A stretch of DNA of 64,000 nt from Providencia rettgeri (GTDB lineage Bacteria > Pseudomonadota > Gammaproteobacteria > Enterobacterales > Enterobacteriaceae), in the NCBI RefSeq assembly GCF_023205015.1, contig NZ_CP096258.1, positions 2,170,001 through 2,234,000 on the forward strand, read 5' to 3'. A program made the translations under genes and the position numbers. Of the stretch, positions 62,496 to 64,000 are shown piece after piece (the stretch's first letter is position 1; every line of letters starts with the position of its first letter). Below the pieces are notes generated by a model. It searched no databases, had not been told where the DNA came from, and saw only the letters and a program-made list of their open reading frames with translations.

Positions 62496-63473
62496 ATGAA
62501 CAAAAATTTTACATTTACGATTAAAAGTAGTCTTTTTGATGAAAATTATAATCCTTCTGAAAATACACGTATTACAACTAACTTTGCTAATTTAGCCAGA
62601 GGGAAAAATCGCCAAGAAAATTTGCGTAATACGCTTGTCATGATGAACAACCGTTTCAATACCTTGGCCTATTGGGATAACCCTAAAAGTGACCGTTATT
62701 CAGTCGAGTTGGAAATTATTTCTGTCGAGATGAGTGTGGAAGGGAATGGTCGCACCTTTCCGGTGATTGAAATATTAAAAACCAATATTGTTGATCATAA
62801 AACGGGTGAACGTACTGAAGGTATTGTTGGAAATAATTTTTCATCTTATGTGCGTGATTATGATTTCAGTGTTTTATTGCTAGATCACAATAAAGACCAA
62901 GCCAACTTTAGTGTCCCAGAAAACTTTGGTGACTTGCATGGGAATATCTTTAAATATTTTGTAAATTCGGACGAATACAAAGCACATTTTAGTAAAGCGC
63001 CAGTGATATGCTTAAGTGTATCAAATAAAGATATTTACCACCGAACTGGTAATACCCATCCTATATTGGGTATTGAATATCAGCAAAATGGAGCTTCATT
63101 AACGGATCAATATTTTAAAAAGATGGGATTACAGGTTCGTTATTTTATGCCTAAAAATAGTGTTGCACCGTTGGCATTTTATTTTACGGGAGACTTGCTG
63201 AGCGATTACAGCAATATTGAATTGATTAGTACAATCAGCACGATGGAAACATTCCAGAAGATTTATCGGCCAGAGATTTACAATGCGAACTCTGTTGCGG
63301 GGCCATGTTACCAACCGAGTTTGACGAACCAAGACTATTCATTAACAAAAATTGTTTATGACCGCGAAGAACGTAGCCGATTGGCTATTGAGCAGGGAAA
63401 ATATACAGAAGAACACTTTATTGAACCCTATAAGCATATTCTAGAGCAATGGTCTGCTAACTACGCGCTTTGA
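62496..63473 (+). CDS. mesX: MesX (DUF1852), partner of methionine synthase MesD
   Basis: A 325-residue soluble protein of the DUF1852 family (SLFDENYNPSENTRITTNFA, LDHNKDQANFSVPENFGDLH). The gene is found next to a short MetE-like methionine synthase, as here (30 nt). Published genetics assigned such pairs as MesD plus MesX, making methionine without folate or cobalamin in an oxygen-dependent way. The biochemical role of MesX is unknown. Preceded by a MetR-like box. Confidence 0.85.
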   Translation: MNKNFTFTIKSSLFDENYNPSENTRITTNFANLARGKNRQENLRNTLVMMNNRFNTLAYWDNPKSDRYSVELEIISVEMSVEGNGRTFPVIEILKTNIVDHKTGERTEGIVGNNFSSYVRDYDFSVLLLDHNKDQANFSVPENFGDLHGNIFKYFVNSDEYKAHFSKAPVICLSVSNKDIYHRTGNTHPILGIEYQQNGASLTDQYFKKMGLQVRYFMPKNSVAPLAFYFTGDLLSDYSNIELISTISTMETFQKIYRPEIYNANSVAGPCYQPSLTNQDYSLTKIVYDREERSRLAIEQGKYTEEHFIEPYKHILEQWSANYAL

Positions 63474-63502
63474 TTCATTATAAAAATTTAAGGTCAATTA
63501 TT

Positions 63503-64000
63503 ATGAAAACATTATTACCAACATCTACCGCAGGCAGCTTACCAAAGCCTTCTTGGCTTGCTCAGCCAGAGACTCTTTGGTCTCCTTGGAAGTTGGAAAA
63601 CGAAGAACTTGTAGAGGGAAAACAAGATGCACTGCGCTTGTCCCTAGAAGATCAACTGCGCGCAGGAATTGATATTGTTAGCGATGGTGAACAAACGCGT
63701 CAGCACTTTGTGACGACATTTATTGAGCATCTCAATGGCGTTGATTTTGAAAAGCGAGAAGTGGTTAAAATTCGCAATCGCTATGATGCGAGCGTGCCGA
63801 CGGTGGTTGGAGCGGTTGAACGCCAAAAACCTGTTTTTGTGGAAGATGCTAAATTTTTACGTAAGTTAACGAACCAGCCGATAAAATGGGCGCTTCCTGG
63901 CCCAATGACAATGATTGATACACTGTATGATAACCATTACAAAAGTCGTGAAAAACTGGCATGGGAATTTGCTAAGATTTTGAACCAAGAGGCAAAAGAG
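63503..64000 (+). CDS. mesD: MetE-like methionine synthase MesD, N-terminal part
   Basis: The first 166 codons are visible; the gene continues past the window. It starts MKTLLPTSTAGSLPKPSWLA, with FSDGEQTR-like IVSDGEQTRQHFVTTF and KWALPGPMTMIDTLYD, matching the catalytic-domain-only MetE relatives (about 340 residues) that lack the folate-binding N-terminal half of MetE. It forms methionine from homocysteine; the methyl donor is unresolved. AAGG precedes the ATG. Confidence 0.85.
   Translation, partial: MKTLLPTSTAGSLPKPSWLAQPETLWSPWKLENEELVEGKQDALRLSLEDQLRAGIDIVSDGEQTRQHFVTTFIEHLNGVDFEKREVVKIRNRYDASVPTVVGAVERQKPVFVEDAKFLRKLTNQPIKWALPGPMTMIDTLYDNHYKSREKLAWEFAKILNQEAKE

Noticed and set aside
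1..64000. CRISPR arrays, tRNA or rRNA genes
   Set aside because: No regularly spaced repeats and no cloverleaf or rRNA-like stretches were seen by eye; a dedicated scan was not possible.

Overview
The window looks like chromosome of a low-GC enterobacterium of the Morganellaceae, most likely Providencia. This is inferred from gene order and protein resemblance recalled from memory, not from a database search. Many blocks keep the E. coli neighbourhood order: minCDE-ycgL-ycgM-ycgN, hslJ-ldhA-ydbH-ynbE-ydbL, azoR-hrpA, ydgI-ydgH-pntAB, uspE-fnr, yhiI-rbbA-yhhJ and ahpCF. Between them lie lineage-specific genes: type 3 (Mrk) fimbriae, an MrpJ-type regulator, a tyrosine decarboxylase with a tyrosine permease, and a MesX/MesD methionine synthase pair. 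No tRNA, rRNA or CRISPR array was seen.

Layout. 1-2700: the end of a TonB-dependent (HasR-like) receptor and a dedicated TonB-like protein. 2780-7393: minCDE on the minus strand, then ycgL, a lytic transglycosylase, ycgM and ycgN on the plus strand. 7394-9991: two small genes in long AT-rich DNA. 9992-16242: a type 3 fimbrial operon mrkA-B-C-D whose usher gene is cut by an intact IS3-family element with a 3-bp target duplication. An MrpJ-like repressor gene faces it. 17546-34201: core housekeeping genes (grxB, hslJ, ldhA, ydbH-ynbE-ydbL, azoR, hrpA, ydgI, ydgH, pntAB). 34250-39513: an MFS exporter and TetR gene sharing two palindromic operators, then uspE, fnr and a quinone oxidoreductase. 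39583-43128: a tyrosine decarboxylase and tyrosine permease operon preceded by a near-consensus TyrR box. 43234-46331: a PadR regulator behind a Fur-like box, and an ABC-F ATPase preceded by a 27-codon leader ORF with mutually exclusive hairpins. 46510-53799: a diamine-acetyltransferase-like gene, an enolase-superfamily enzyme and yhiI-rbbA-yhhJ. 53831-56247: ahpCF with an OxyR-like site.

56125-62078 is a decayed P2-like prophage. It is bounded by a 131-132 bp direct repeat of the ahpF 3' end plus terminator. Integrase and nearly all structural genes are gone. Fragments of tail-fibre assembly, tail tube and gene D remain, with an intact ogr. Three intact cargo genes survive: a phosphoethanolamine transferase-like enzyme, a multi-spanning membrane protein, and a C2H2 zinc finger-HNH nuclease fusion.

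62079-64000: a MetR-box-preceded mesX and the start of mesD, a cobalamin- and folate-independent methionine synthase pair.

Most notable: the leader-peptide attenuator in front of the ABC-F gene, the cargo-retaining prophage at ahpF with its zinc finger-HNH protein, the IS-broken fimbrial usher, and the TyrR-linked tyramine operon.
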